Assembly (NCBI GenBank): GCA_965197555.1
Contig: OZ240213.1
Location: forward strand, 3,162,001 to 3,226,000
Length of the DNA stretch: 64,000 bases
Direction: 5' to 3'
From: G965197555 sp965197555
Lineage (GTDB): Bacteria; Chloroflexota; Dehalococcoidia; Lucifugimonadales; UBA3495
In this document: piece after piece, positions 42,139-51,553 of the stretch
Layout of the letters: each line of letters starts with the position of its first letter
Position numbering within the stretch: position 1 is the first letter of the stretch
The notes under the pieces: generated by a model
Database searches by the model: none
Seen by the model: only the letters and a program-made list of their open reading frames with translations
Told to the model about the DNA's origin: nothing
Made by a program: the position numbers and the translations under genes

Positions 42139-43812
42139 ATGGCGATAATGACTGGGGCTCGGTTTTTGGCGGAGACCCTCCAGGGGTACGGTGTCAGCCA
42201 CGTATTCTTCGTTCCAGCGATTGTCCGGAAAGCCATGGTGGAGATGGAGCAGGTGGGCATCCGGCGCGTCGTCACCCATGGCGAAAAGGCAGCAGCCTAC
42301 ATGGCCGATGGGTATGCCCGGGCTTCAGGCGCTCCGGGGGTCTGCCTGGCCCAAGCGGTGGGTGCCGTAAACCTGGCGGCGGGACTGCAGGACGCCTACC
42401 TGGGGCGGTCACCGGTGGTGGCCATCACTGGGCACCGTCCCTGGCTACACCAGTACCGGAATTCCTACCAAGAAGTTGACCACATCCAACCCTTCAGCTC
42501 TGTCACCAAGTACAGCGCGGTGGTCAATGCCGTGGAACAATTGCCCAACCTGCTCAGGCAGGCCTTCCGAGAGGCCACCAGCGGCTCTCCGGCGCCTGTC
42601 CATCTGGACCTCCTGGGCATGTCCGGGGACGTAATCGTAGAGGCGGAGGCGGACCTTGATGTGATGGTGGAGGACTCCTTTACCCACCGGCCAGCCTTTC
42701 GTCCTGAGCCGGAACCGGAACGGGTCCATGAGGCAGCCCAAGTAATCTCCGCCGCCAGGAGGCCGGTGATCGTTGCCGGCGGAGGAGTAACCTCCTCCCA
42801 GGCCCAGCAAGAGGTGCTCCAACTAGCGGAGATGCTGTCCATTCCTGTGGCTACCTCTTTAAACGCCAAGGGGACCATACCTGACGACCACCCCCTTTCC
42901 GTGGGTGTGTGTGGCTCTTATTCCCGTTGGTGCGCCAACATGGCGGTGGCGGAAGCGGACCTCGTCTTGTTCATAGGTAGCCACACCGGCAGCCAGGTTA
43001 CCTTGGACTGGCAGATACCTCCCATGGGGACCCCGGTAATCCAGATTGACATCGACCCGTCCGAGCTGGGACGAAGCTACCCGGCCAAAGTGGCGTTGCA
43101 AGGAGACGCCAAAGCCACGGTGCGCCGACTCATCGAGGCTATGGAACCGATAGGTGCCCGCTCCGAATGGGTTAACCGCTGTCAGCAACTGGTGCGGGAC
43201 TGGCGGGACGAGGTCGCACCCCTGGCCGAATCCGAGGCGGTCCCCATCCGGCCGGAGCGGATTTGTACCGAGCTAACCAAGTTTCTGCCCTCGGACGCAA
43301 TGCTAGTGTCGGACACAGGGCATTCGGGCATCTGGACCGGCACCATGGTGGACTTTAAACACCCTGGCCAAGGCTACATTCGCTGCGCCGGCTCCCTGGG
43401 GTGGGGATTGTCCGCGGCCTTGGGTGCCAAGTGCGCTCTACCCGACCGCCCGGTTATCTGCTTTACGGGCGACGGCGGCCTCTGGTACCACCTTTCGGAG
43501 CTGGAGACAGCGGTCCGGCACAATATCAACGCCGTTATTGTGGTCAACGACAACCACTCCTTAAACCAAGACAAAAGAGGAGACGACCGGGCCTACGAAG
43601 GCTACTCCTCGGGCAATCCGGAAGATCTTTACATGTTCCAGGACGTGGACCTATCGAAAGTGGCGGAAGCCATGGGGTGCTTCGGAATCAGAGTCGATCA
43701 CCCTTCAGAGATTCAAAGCGCGCTGGAGCAGGCGCTGGCTTCGGGCAGGCCGGCCCTGGTCGATGTCAAGTCCGATGTCGAAGGCATCGCGCCGCCCCCC
43801 TGGAGCGGCTGA
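42139..43812 (+). CDS. Thiamine diphosphate enzyme (acetolactate synthase-like)
   Basis: 557 residues in the three-domain TPP layout. Active-site Glu lies in VTHGEKAAAYMADGYARASG, the FAD/ADP-binding-like middle domain follows (VATSLNAKGTIPDDHPLSVG), and the TPP motif is GDGGLWYHLSELETAVRHN followed by VVNDNHSLNQ. It could be an acetolactate synthase-like, benzoylformate or oxalyl-CoA type decarboxylase; no small regulatory subunit is nearby, so a catabolic decarboxylase or ligase is likelier. Last of the DUF35-SDR-CMD-TPP run, all on the plus strand. Confidence 0.9.
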   Translation: MAIMTGARFLAETLQGYGVSHVFFVPAIVRKAMVEMEQVGIRRVVTHGEKAAAYMADGYARASGAPGVCLAQAVGAVNLAAGLQDAYLGRSPVVAITGHRPWLHQYRNSYQEVDHIQPFSSVTKYSAVVNAVEQLPNLLRQAFREATSGSPAPVHLDLLGMSGDVIVEAEADLDVMVEDSFTHRPAFRPEPEPERVHEAAQVISAARRPVIVAGGGVTSSQAQQEVLQLAEMLSIPVATSLNAKGTIPDDHPLSVGVCGSYSRWCANMAVAEADLVLFIGSHTGSQVTLDWQIPPMGTPVIQIDIDPSELGRSYPAKVALQGDAKATVRRLIEAMEPIGARSEWVNRCQQLVRDWRDEVAPLAESEAVPIRPERICTELTKFLPSDAMLVSDTGHSGIWTGTMVDFKHPGQGYIRCAGSLGWGLSAALGAKCALPDRPVICFTGDGGLWYHLSELETAVRHNINAVIVVNDNHSLNQDKRGDDRAYEGYSSGNPEDLYMFQDVDLSKVAEAMGCFGIRVDHPSEIQSALEQALASGRPALVDVKSDVEGIAPPPWSG

Positions 43813-43904
43813 TCTAAGGGCCCTGTTCAAGACGTGGTCCATCCTTCAACCACCTCGGGACCACCGGGGTTAGGCATTTGCAACCCGTTCATCCCTTGTA
43901 CCTG

Positions 43905-43996
43905 AGATCAGGACATGACAGACTGTTCCGTACTTGTAACCTCGATTAGGACGTGACAGACCCTTTCATCCTGGGTCTTGAAACCACGTATGGACT
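43905..43996. repeat. Two decayed IS110 left-end fragments
   Basis: CTTGTACCTGAGATCAGGAC followed by ATGACAGACTG (43897 on), and CTTGTAACCTCGATTAGGAC followed by GTGACAGACC, TCCTGGGTCTTGA (about 43933 on), look like the left end of the IS110 at 33776: TTGTATCTTAGAAGAGGACG, TGACAGACC, CCTGGGTCTTGAGA. No transposase or right end remains. The second still has the GGACGTGAC arm and a guide-like TTTCATCCT. Confidence 0.6.
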
Positions 43997-43999
43997 GTT

Positions 44000-44345
44000 C
44001 CCGTTCGGCCTGAGCCTGTCCTGAGCATGCCGAAGGGCCGCCCGTTCTTGGTTCGACAAGCCTGTCCTGAGCATGCCGAAGGGCCGCCCGTTCAAGGTGC
44101 AACACGAACCCCCCGTTCGCCCTGAGCTTGTCGAAGGGCCGCCCGTTCTTGGTTCGACAAGCCTGTCGAAGGGCCTGTCCTGAGCATGCCGAAGGGCCGC
44201 CCGTTCTTGGTTCGACAAGCCTGCCCTGAGCCTGTCGAAGGGCCGCCCGTTCATGGTGCAACACGAACCCCCCGTTCGCCCTTTGCTTGTCGAAGGGCCG
44301 CCCGTTCTTGGTTCGACAAGCCTGTCCTGAGCCTGTCGAAGGATG
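44000..44345. repeat. REP cluster, GAGCCTGTCGAAGGG and GAGCATGCCGAAGGG types
   Basis: Eight or so palindromes in mixed forms, with spacers CCCGTTCTTGGTTCGACAAG and CCCGTTCAAGGTGCAACACG. No gene in 43813-44573; a short open run ending at 44572 has no start or homology I can point to. Confidence 0.8.
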
Positions 44346-44573
44346 GCAGGGGCAGCATCCCCCCGGATATAGCAAGATTCTTACAACCGGCCCTTAGTAA
44401 TTCTCCGTCGCCTTAGGGCTAGCCGGACACACAGGTCGTAGTGCCCTGCTACACCGCTATTCCCTGCCGCAACCAGAGGCCGCTTGGCAGGAAGCGTTCC
44501 GAACCACTTCCGCTATGACGGCCAGGGAGTTCTACGAGTTGTTTGATAACACCGGTCCCCCGGTTGCCTAAAC

Positions 44574-47500
44574 TTGATGTCCCAATTAGAATCCCAAGCA
44601 GTTATGAAGAGACGGAATCGTAAGGGTATCCCGGCATTGGCGGGCACTTGGTGGCTGTCGCTTATGCTTTCGGCGGCGCTGCTAGCTGCCTGCCAAAGTT
44701 CGCCACCCGCGACCACGGCAACAATCCCTATTCCCGCCGCCATGCAGATCTCTACTCCTGCGACTTCGCCGACACCCACTCCCATAGCCATACCCGCACC
44801 GACTCCCACCGCCACACCGATTCCTACCCCCACACCCGCACCCATACCGACTCCCACCTCACCACCGACGCCAACGCCCAAGCCTACCCTGTCCCCGATT
44901 GAGGTTGCCGCGGCTCGGCTCACCCAACTCCTTCCCTGGTACCAAGATCCTCCGGATGATGCCCACGCCGACGCGGCCCACGCCCTTACCCAAATCCAGG
45001 TCTTGGACGACGAACTAGCCAAGACCACCGCGGCTCTGGCCTGGGTTACCGACGGGATAAACGGCCTTGAGAGTGAGGCGTTGAACAACATCCTCTACTT
45101 GAGTCAGCAAGACCTGACCTTGGGGAGGTTGGTGACCGATTATCTCTGGGTGGCCGATGGAATCACGTCAGAAGAATTGGGTGCTTTAAGCTATTTGGCC
45201 GACACCGCCGGCCAAGACACGGAAGCTGTTCTTTCCCCTGCGGTGCAACAGGTCGCCCAGGTCTGGCGACAAGATCCAGGCCTAGGGGCTGCCCTGAGTG
45301 AAATCCCCTGGATTGCCGATGGAGTGACCGGCGATGAACCGGCGGACCTCGACAACTTGGTCGCCTTCGCCATGGAAGAACCGACGCTGGCCAACCTGCT
45401 GTTGGTGTCCCTCTGGGTGGCCGGACCCCTGACTACCGATGAAAGACAGGCGTTGGAAATCATTCGCAGCCTGGCAACTGAAGACCCCGCACTCACTGAA
45501 CTCCTGTTGGGCTACTCCTGGTTGATGGACGACATAACCGAGGCCGAAGGCAAGGGGCTACACAATATCCGGCTGTTGCGCCAAAGAAGGGGCCCGGATG
45601 CCGCTGTGCAGATTGCCAAGTACCCCTGGATTGCTGATGGAATGTCCCGGGCCGACAGCAGCGCCATCGCATCCTTGGGTCGCATGGGCGACGTCGACCC
45701 GCTCCTGGCTGAATTGGTGCAGGGTTACTCTTGGGTTGGGGACGACCTGACCGGAGAGGAGCTTGACGCCCTCCGGGGGATCCTTAGTCTCGTGAAACGG
45801 GACCCGGAGTTAGTTGGCGACGTTCTGCGTTACCCCTGGGTCACCGACGGTCTCACTCCTCAAGAGCTGCTCGCCCTGGAGCGGATTGGCGAACTCACTG
45901 CTCTGGATCATCAATTCGCGGTACAGTTCATCGGCCTCCCATGGCTGGTCGATGATGTCACTGAGCACGAAAGAGGTACTCTCGGATATCTCCTAAGTGT
46001 GGCACAACTTGACCGGGAGTTGGCCGGGGTTTTATTGACTTACCCTTGGGTGGCCGATGGCATCACAGAGATTGAACAGAGCGCTCTGCATGACATCGCC
46101 AACCTACGTGAGCTGAGTCCCGGGCTTGGCCCGTTGTTGGTTAACCTGCTCTGGTTGAGCGACGATGTGACGGAAGAAGAGGCCCAGGGCCTCACCGAAT
46201 TACGTAAGATTGCCGACCAAGACCCGGGTGCCGCGGCCGTCGTAATGGCGGCTACTTGGGTGATGGATGGCATCACCAATGCTGAAGGCAAAGGAATCCA
46301 AGACGTAGGGCAGCTGTACGCTCGGGACGGTGCCTTGGCCCACCTGGTGCTGAACCTCCCTTGGGTTTACGACGGCATTAACCGTCGCGAACAGCAGGCT
46401 ATCGACCAGATTGGCGATCTGCACAACGTGGACTCGGAGTTATCAGATGTCCTCTTCGGCTTCTCCTGGATGACCGATGACATCACCGCCACTGAAAGGG
46501 CGTTTATTCGGTCCTTTTCGGCCCTGGCGCCAGGACCCATCTCTGGCGGCAAGGGTGTTGCGCTATGGGTGGATGCCCGACGGCGTCACCGACAGTGAAA
46601 GCCGGGCCGTCTCAGCTTTGAGCTCCATAGCGAGAAAGGACTCCGGATTGGCGGTTCGGCTGGCCGAGATGGAGTTCCTGGAGTCCCCATTCCGGATGCG
46701 GGACGGATTTGCCCTTTCGACCATATCTAGGTTGTTGGGCCTAAGCAAGCGGGAACAGGTCAAAGTAACGGGACAAACATGGTTCACCGACGGCCTCAGT
46801 GACGACGAGGCGGCGTTGTTGACCGTTCTGCCACGGCTTAAAACGGAGTCTAACGCCGCGTATGAAGACCTTATAAGGCAACCCTTCATCCAGTCCAAAA
46901 CCATCGCAACGCCGTTGGCCGGGGAGGTGACCTTGGTGGTAGTCCAGGATAGCCCTTTCCCCTCTAATGACAACACCCTGGACTTATTAGAAGACGGAGT
47001 AAGAGTGTCTGAAGACTTCATGGGCATCGCCTTTCCCAAAGACGACGTAATTTTCCTACTCGTGGGAGTGTATCCTGAAACTTTGGACTTCGGCGCACGA
47101 TACTATTCTCACTACGTAATCATGAGCCGGTTTCTGCAGAGTTTTGAGGGGATCACGTTCCACGAATTGGGCCACTACTATATGAACCGCGGTCCCAGGT
47201 GGTTCTTCGAAGGCGGCGCCGACTTCTTGGAAACGTATATTAAAGCCGAGACCGGCCGAGAGACTTTAATCGACCGAAAGCAAAACTTGGCCCAACTCTT
47301 GGCCCGCAACTGCTACGGTCATGGAATCCACAATCTTCAAGATTTGATCGACCGCACGAAGAACCTCAGTAATAAGCAAGAGAAAAAACAACCCTGGTTC
47401 CGGTGCAACTACAACATGGGGGAGTACTTTCTCATTAACGTTTATGACACCGTGGGCCGACAAGCTACCGCATCAGCTCTGCGCGAACTCTATGAGTCGC

Positions 47501-47625
47501 GGGGCGCACACCCAAACGAAGGAGGAATTTACGGGACCTTCCTCAGAAATGCTCCGCCGGACAAGCGAGAGGATTTCAAGGACATGTACCGCCGCATCCA
47601 CGGCGGCCCATCGGTCGACCAGTAA
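44574..47625 (+). CDS. Secreted lipoprotein metalloprotease with 35-residue repeats, frameshifted at about 46530
   Basis: Two overlapping frames form one protein. First frame 44574-46598: signal peptide ending SAALLAAC (lipobox), a Pro/Thr-rich linker (TPTPIAIPAPTPTATPIPT), then repeats of 35 residues with the pattern W-V-x-D-G-[IV]-T-x2-E..AL..L..LA..DP.LA..L...P. The frame is lost at CTGGCGCCAGGACC; the next frame goes on, R-Q-D-P-S-L-A-A-R-V-L-R-Y-G-W, from 46530 to the end at 47625, a net loss of two bases. About 16 repeats in all. The C-terminal domain has FHELGHYY and FFEGGADFLETY, a zinc peptidase HExxH plus Glu. The linker suggests display at the surface. A likely alternative start is ATG 44604. 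Whether the lesion is real is not known. Confidence 0.85.
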
Positions 47626-47840
47626 CAGAGAATTCAGGAGCAGGCCTAGTATTTGGCCAGCCTGGCACCTAGTCCCGCTGTGGAACAAGCAAGAGGTGAT
47701 AGCGTTGGGCAATGCCCGTCGAAGGCTGGACCATTATGGGGTCGGCCCGGACTTACTCAAATAATTACTTATAGCGTCGTTCCTAATCGTGCCAACAAGT
47801 GCTCATCAATGTCGAAAACAACGTACCATTCTGGGCTCTG

Positions 47841-48263
47841 CTAGCCGGCGACCAATTCGATGCGGTCTCCGTAACGGAGAAGGTCTGCGGTATTGAACGT
47901 CAGCAGCCTGCGCTCCCCGTACGTAAGCATGGTTGCAACAATGTTGGCGTCGTGGATCTGTCGTCCCCCTACGGAGACCTCCCGACACAGAGTCATCAGC
48001 GACTCGGTCACCGCGGGTCCGTCCTCGAGTATCTCTAAGTTGCCAATCAATTTGTTCACGTCGTCAAGCACGTCCTCCCGTCTGATGGCCACCAGCCAGG
48101 TCTGCGGCCGAGTGACCACAGACAGTTATTCACGTACAACCTGACGGCTGATCCTCATGGGTTCACGGTCTCGAAAGGGGCGTTCCAGACTAGCCCTGGC
48201 GACGTCGTGGTCCGTGGCTTCAAGAATCCGCGACTTTACCTGGACGTTGGTATCTATAAACAT
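47841..48263 (-). pseudogene. PIN-domain (VapC-like) gene with in-frame TAA
   Basis: ATG 48263 begins MFIDTNVQVKSRILEAT, the PIN acid motif, and runs to MRISRQVVRE; codon 46 (48128-48126) is then TAA, where family members have a tyrosine codon (YLSVVTRPQ). Without it the frame goes on LSVVTRPQTWLVAI to GGRQIHDANIVATMLTYGER and LLTFNTADLLRYGDRIEL, the rest of a PIN domain, stop at 47841. About 140 codons. A TAC to TAA change explains the loss. PIN toxins cut RNA; this copy should be dead. Confidence 0.8.
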
Positions 48264-48270
48264 CAGGTGG

Positions 48271-48676
48271 CTAAGTCCTGTCCTCGTATATCTCCTCTCT
48301 CGTGAGACTCAGATCTTCCGGCCACACCCCCGCGCGGTGGACAGGCCACACCTCGTCGAGATTGAGCCCGCGAGAGACGTTGGGGGGCTTCCGCTTGAGC
48401 AACAGAGTCTCGGCATCCATATCCACCTCTGCCGTCTCCCATCCGGAGGACACCCCAAGCGAGGGCCTGACTGTGGCCGTTGCCACCGCTCTGGTTTGCC
48501 CACCATGGTCTGTGGAGACGTGCCGAGGCTGGTAGCTCGAAACCTAAGATCGACTCGATCTCGCCGAAGGATGTCCTCCACTCCTGAGCTGAAAGGCCGC
48601 ACAAGTACGTGTACAGCCTCTGATACTTACCCTGAGCCGCCATCACCCGGTACTTCTGGTCCCTGTCTATCGCCAT
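48271..48676 (-). pseudogene. DUF7662-like small gene, frameshifted, beside the PIN gene
   Basis: The first frame reads KYQRLYTYLCGLSAQEWRTS and FGEIESILGFELPASARLHR, then HSQALAWGV. It is then out of frame; the neighbour frame gives SGWETAEVDMDAETLLLKRK and ends at 48271. One extra C at GTCCTCC explains this. The pattern (Y..L..YL, F.EIE.ILG, SQA.AW..AGW....VD) is what I recall as DUF7662. Its end lies seven bases before the PIN ATG, so the two were one operon, perhaps a toxin-antitoxin pair, although DUF7662 is not a known antitoxin to me. Confidence 0.65.
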
Positions 48677-48759
48677 GCTAAGCCTCCACGTCTTCGCCGA
48701 TTGATCAACGGGCGATCAACGAATTACTCTTTTAGTTAGTTACTGGATATCGGGCAAGC

Positions 48760-49020
48760 AAAGGGCTCCGTACCTCCCCACGGCCCGGGGCTTTCTCTAT
48801 CGGGTGGCCATCTTGGATTGGTACAGCCAGTATGTGGTGGCCTGGAAGTTGTCCGACACCTTGGCCCAGGCGCTGGAGAAAGGAAAACTCCTGCTCTTCA
48901 ACCCCGGCCAGCAAAGCCAGTTTGCCAGCCGAGAGTTCGCCCAAGTCTTGAAGAACCAGAGAGTGAGGATCAGCACGGACGGGAAGGGCCGGAAACCTCT
49001 GGAATACGGACAACATCTTG
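48760..49020 (+). pseudogene. Fragment of an IS3-family transposase (integrase core)
   Basis: Reading from 48771: YLPTARGFLYRVAILDWYSQ, then YVVAWKLSDT, and further FASREFAQVLKNQRVRISTD, GKGR. This is the DDE integrase of IS3-type elements; the first catalytic Asp (D in LDWYS) and the region of the second (NPGQQSQF for NTDQGSQF) are seen, the latter already changed from D to P-G. Most of both ends is missing and internal residues after SDT are lost. Dead remnant, next to the MetF-like gene. Confidence 0.75.
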
Positions 49021-49038
49021 CTGAAGCGCCTGGGATTC

Positions 49039-49905
49039 CTAGACCCCCTCCGCCGCCGCTAAGAATTCCCGGGCTGGCCCGTAGTTCCGCGCGCCTCCCC
49101 GCCTGATCGGCGGCACCAAGTACACATTGTGCAGCCCGGCAGATTGGAAATCGCCAAACAACTCAAGCGCAATATCCACACCGGGCCGCCCTTTGGTCAG
49201 CTCTTCTCGGATTGTTTCAGGGACGGCGCTGAAGAGGACACCCTCTGCCTCCAGAATCTGAAGCCCGAAGAACACCGGAACACCCAATGGCTGGCCCGAT
49301 CGGTCCGAGTAGGCTTCGTAAAACCGCTGCGCATCGGCCGGGTTAAAGATAGGCTGGGTTAGGAAAAATTCCGCGCCCGCTTCCGCTTTCCGCAGCGTCA
49401 GCCCGGCCTCTGCGCCAAGACCCCTGCCCAGGTCGATGGTCGCGCCCACGCAAAAATCGGTGGCTTGTCTCAGCTTGGAATCCCGAAAATCCAATCCATC
49501 GTTCATTTTCTTGATACTTGCGATGAGCTCGCTGGGGCCGGTATCGTTTACAGGTTTCACCAATGCCAGGTCCCTTGCCGAGAATGGGTCGCCGCGTACC
49601 ACGACCACGTTTTCCAGCCCCAAGAGTTGAGCGCCCAAGAGCAGAGACTGCAGCGCGACCCGGTTCATGTCGCGGGTTGCCAGGGTGAATGACACATCCC
49701 TACCCGTGTGCTGCTTGATCCCCGCCGCCAACATAGCTGAATTGACCCGCACCGCTCTTCCGGGGTTATAGGCCACCGCGATGAAGTCGGCGCCGATATC
49801 GCTCTGCTCCAGCGTCTCGATCCCGCCGCTCCTAGGTGGGGAAAAGTCGCACATAAAAGTGGTGTGGCCCGTCGCCTCGTAACAACGTTCCGTCACCTTG
49901 ACCAT
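49039..49905 (-). CDS. Methylenetetrahydrofolate reductase family protein
   Basis: 288 residues of the MetF TIM barrel. CDFSPPRSGGIETLE at the N-terminus (active-site region), then ADFIAVAYNPGRAVRVNS, LATRDMNRVALQSLLLGAQ, VVVVRGDPFSARD, VGATIDLGRGLGAEAGL, and EFFLTQPIFNPADAQRFYEA near the C-terminus. FAD-dependent reduction of methylene-THF; short Chloroflexota-type members may use a different electron donor. Stands alone. Confidence 0.88.
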   Translation of the reverse strand: MVKVTERCYEATGHTTFMCDFSPPRSGGIETLEQSDIGADFIAVAYNPGRAVRVNSAMLAAGIKQHTGRDVSFTLATRDMNRVALQSLLLGAQLLGLENVVVVRGDPFSARDLALVKPVNDTGPSELIASIKKMNDGLDFRDSKLRQATDFCVGATIDLGRGLGAEAGLTLRKAEAGAEFFLTQPIFNPADAQRFYEAYSDRSGQPLGVPVFFGLQILEAEGVLFSAVPETIREELTKGRPGVDIALELFGDFQSAGLHNVYLVPPIRRGGARNYGPAREFLAAAEGV

Positions 49906-49989
49906 TACGGGTCCTAGCGCAGTGCCATCGGTAGTCTGCTATCTCTTCCTGGTCGGCTGCTTGGTTGGCCGAAAACGGCACTGTAATAG

Positions 49990-50207
49990 TTCAGAGTTGA
50001 AAGCCGTCTCTGCCCCCGGCCCCTCATTCCCACCCAGCCGGGAATCCAGAGAGGCACCCATCCCAAGGCTCCCCACTCCCCCCCATCCGTCATTCCAGCG
50101 CAGGCTGGAATCCAGCCATGAGCCCAGGGACTAGCCACCCCCCATCCGTCATTCCCGAGCAGGCTGGAATCCAGCCCATGAGCCCAGGGACTAGCCGCCC
50201 CCCATCC
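49990..50207. repeat. REP-like CATTCC repeats
   Basis: Copies of CATTCCCACCCAGCCGGGAA and CATTCCAGCGCAGGCTGGAA with the spacer TCCAGCCATGAGCCCAGGGA (three times). Same family as at 1370. Confidence 0.75.
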
Positions 50208-50309
50208 GTCATTCCCACGAAAGGCCTGCCCCCGGCTCGATCGGGGGCGGGAATCCATAAATGCCTGGCATAGGGAACTTTGGTCCTTGATGCGGGGGCC
50301 GGAATGACG
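50208..50309. repeat. MITE-like element, short form
   Basis: Ends GTCATTCCCACGAAAGGCCT and GCCGGAATGAC; inside a GGCCTGCCCCCGGCTCGATC palindrome. Related to 12719 and 51310. Confidence 0.7.
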
Positions 50310-50395
50310 CTGGAACAACGCATCGGACTTGGACCACCACACGATACACAAAACGGGCTCACCGATGGCCGCCCCTGGACAGATGCCCGGTGGAG

Positions 50396-51154
50396 CTAAG
50401 CCTCGACCGCTCCCAACTGTTGTAGGTGCGTGTGGAAGAGGTCTATCGCTTTTTGCTCGGAGAGACCGATGTAGTAGCGGAACCCGAGTATGTACTCCAC
50501 GATGTCCCTGGCTAGCATCAAAAGATAATCCCGAGGTTCGGACTCGCGGAACAAAATGTCCACCCCTTCCTCCATTCCTACGTACAAAGTGTCTTCCAAC
50601 AGAGCGGCTTCGTTGGCATCCATGTCCCTGCGAACGAGCCACCGAGCGAATACGAAGGGCAACCCGGTCCATTCGTACCATTCTTGCCCCAGGTCGTACT
50701 TATGGGGGTAACCCCGCAAGCCCCTTCGGCGCCTTAGAGCCTGGTGGCCGGTAATCATCATTGCATCGTGGGAATCCTGGGGAGCGACAAAGGCTTCTGG
50801 GGTGAGATTGCGCTTGATGTTCAGCAACACGCGAAGGAGATGGGCCGACGTAGAGTCCTGGCGGTCCACCGCTATGCGGGCTCCATTGAGGTTCTCGATG
50901 GGCTCCTTGGAAAAAAGCAGGTCGCTCCCGGCCCGTTCGGCCACTGCCAGGCAGAATCCGGCCACCGGGCGATAACCCTCTTCCAAGCGAAAGCTGTCCA
51001 CCAAGGGGACCGGGCCAGCATCGATCTCGCCCTGCTCCAAAGCGGAAGCCATCGCATCCTGGGGAGTCTGTATCAACTGGAGCCCTCTGCGCTCCATGTC
51101 GTTGTAAAAGGGTTCGAAACTTATCTCGGGGACTTGCCCAACCCTAACCACCAT
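50396..51154 (-). CDS. mqnA: Chorismate dehydratase (futalosine pathway)
   Basis: 252 residues in the periplasmic-binding-protein-like fold of MqnA. VVRVGQVPEISFEPFYNDME at the N-terminus, then DAGPVPLVDSFRLEEGYRPV, GARIAVDRQDSTSAHLLRVL, YDLGQEWYEWTGLPFVFARW, a strong MqnA mark, and DYLLMLARDIVEYILGFRYY. It makes 3-enolpyruvyl benzoate from chorismate, first step of menaquinone by the futalosine route. The late genes lie 38 kb away (8.1-12.6 kb). Downstream is a MITE cluster, so it is probably transcribed alone. Confidence 0.9.
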   Translation of the reverse strand: MVVRVGQVPEISFEPFYNDMERRGLQLIQTPQDAMASALEQGEIDAGPVPLVDSFRLEEGYRPVAGFCLAVAERAGSDLLFSKEPIENLNGARIAVDRQDSTSAHLLRVLLNIKRNLTPEAFVAPQDSHDAMMITGHQALRRRRGLRGYPHKYDLGQEWYEWTGLPFVFARWLVRRDMDANEAALLEDTLYVGMEEGVDILFRESEPRDYLLMLARDIVEYILGFRYYIGLSEQKAIDLFHTHLQQLGAVEA

Positions 51155-51309
51155 AGAGCTCTACTACCTCGAGGTCATATCAAATCGCATTGGCCAATGG
51201 CTTAACGGCCACTGCCTCGCTGATTTTATTTGTAGCCCAAATCCACGTCAAGGCTCACCATATTGGTGTAATTGTTCAGAGTTGAACGCCATCCCCTGAC
51301 CAAGCCCCA

Positions 51310-51452
51310 GTCATTCCCGCGAAAGGCCTGCCCCCGGCTCGATCGGGGGCGGGGATCCAATAGAGCCAAGTATAGAGGACTTTTTTTGATAGCAAAGGCT
51401 ATGGATTCCGGTTCAAAGCCCGCCCAGTACTGGATACGGGAGCCGGAATGAC
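51310..51452. repeat. MITE-like element, long form
   Basis: GTCATTCCCGCGAAAGGCCT to GCCGGAATGAC, 143 bases. It has the GGCCTGCCCCCGGCTCGATC palindrome of the 50208 copy and the GATTCCGGTTCAAAGCCCGC middle of the 12719 copy, as if it were the complete form of which those two are deletion versions. Confidence 0.75.
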
Positions 51453-51553
51453 ACTGGCGTGAGAGGAACAACTCATCGACTGTGAACAGTTACATATTGG
51501 TTGTTCACCACGCGTCTGTCGATGGGTTACACTGAAATCCAAGGAGGTGGCGC

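Noticed and set aside
44390..44572. Open run ending E-F-Y-E-L-F-D-N-T-G-P-P-V-A
   Set aside because: No upstream start with a ribosome site and no family resemblance; could be a gene remnant, but cannot be supported.
46477..46600. Programmed frameshift in the repeat metalloprotease
   Set aside because: No slippery heptamer or following pseudoknot was seen at the shift; a small deletion is likelier.
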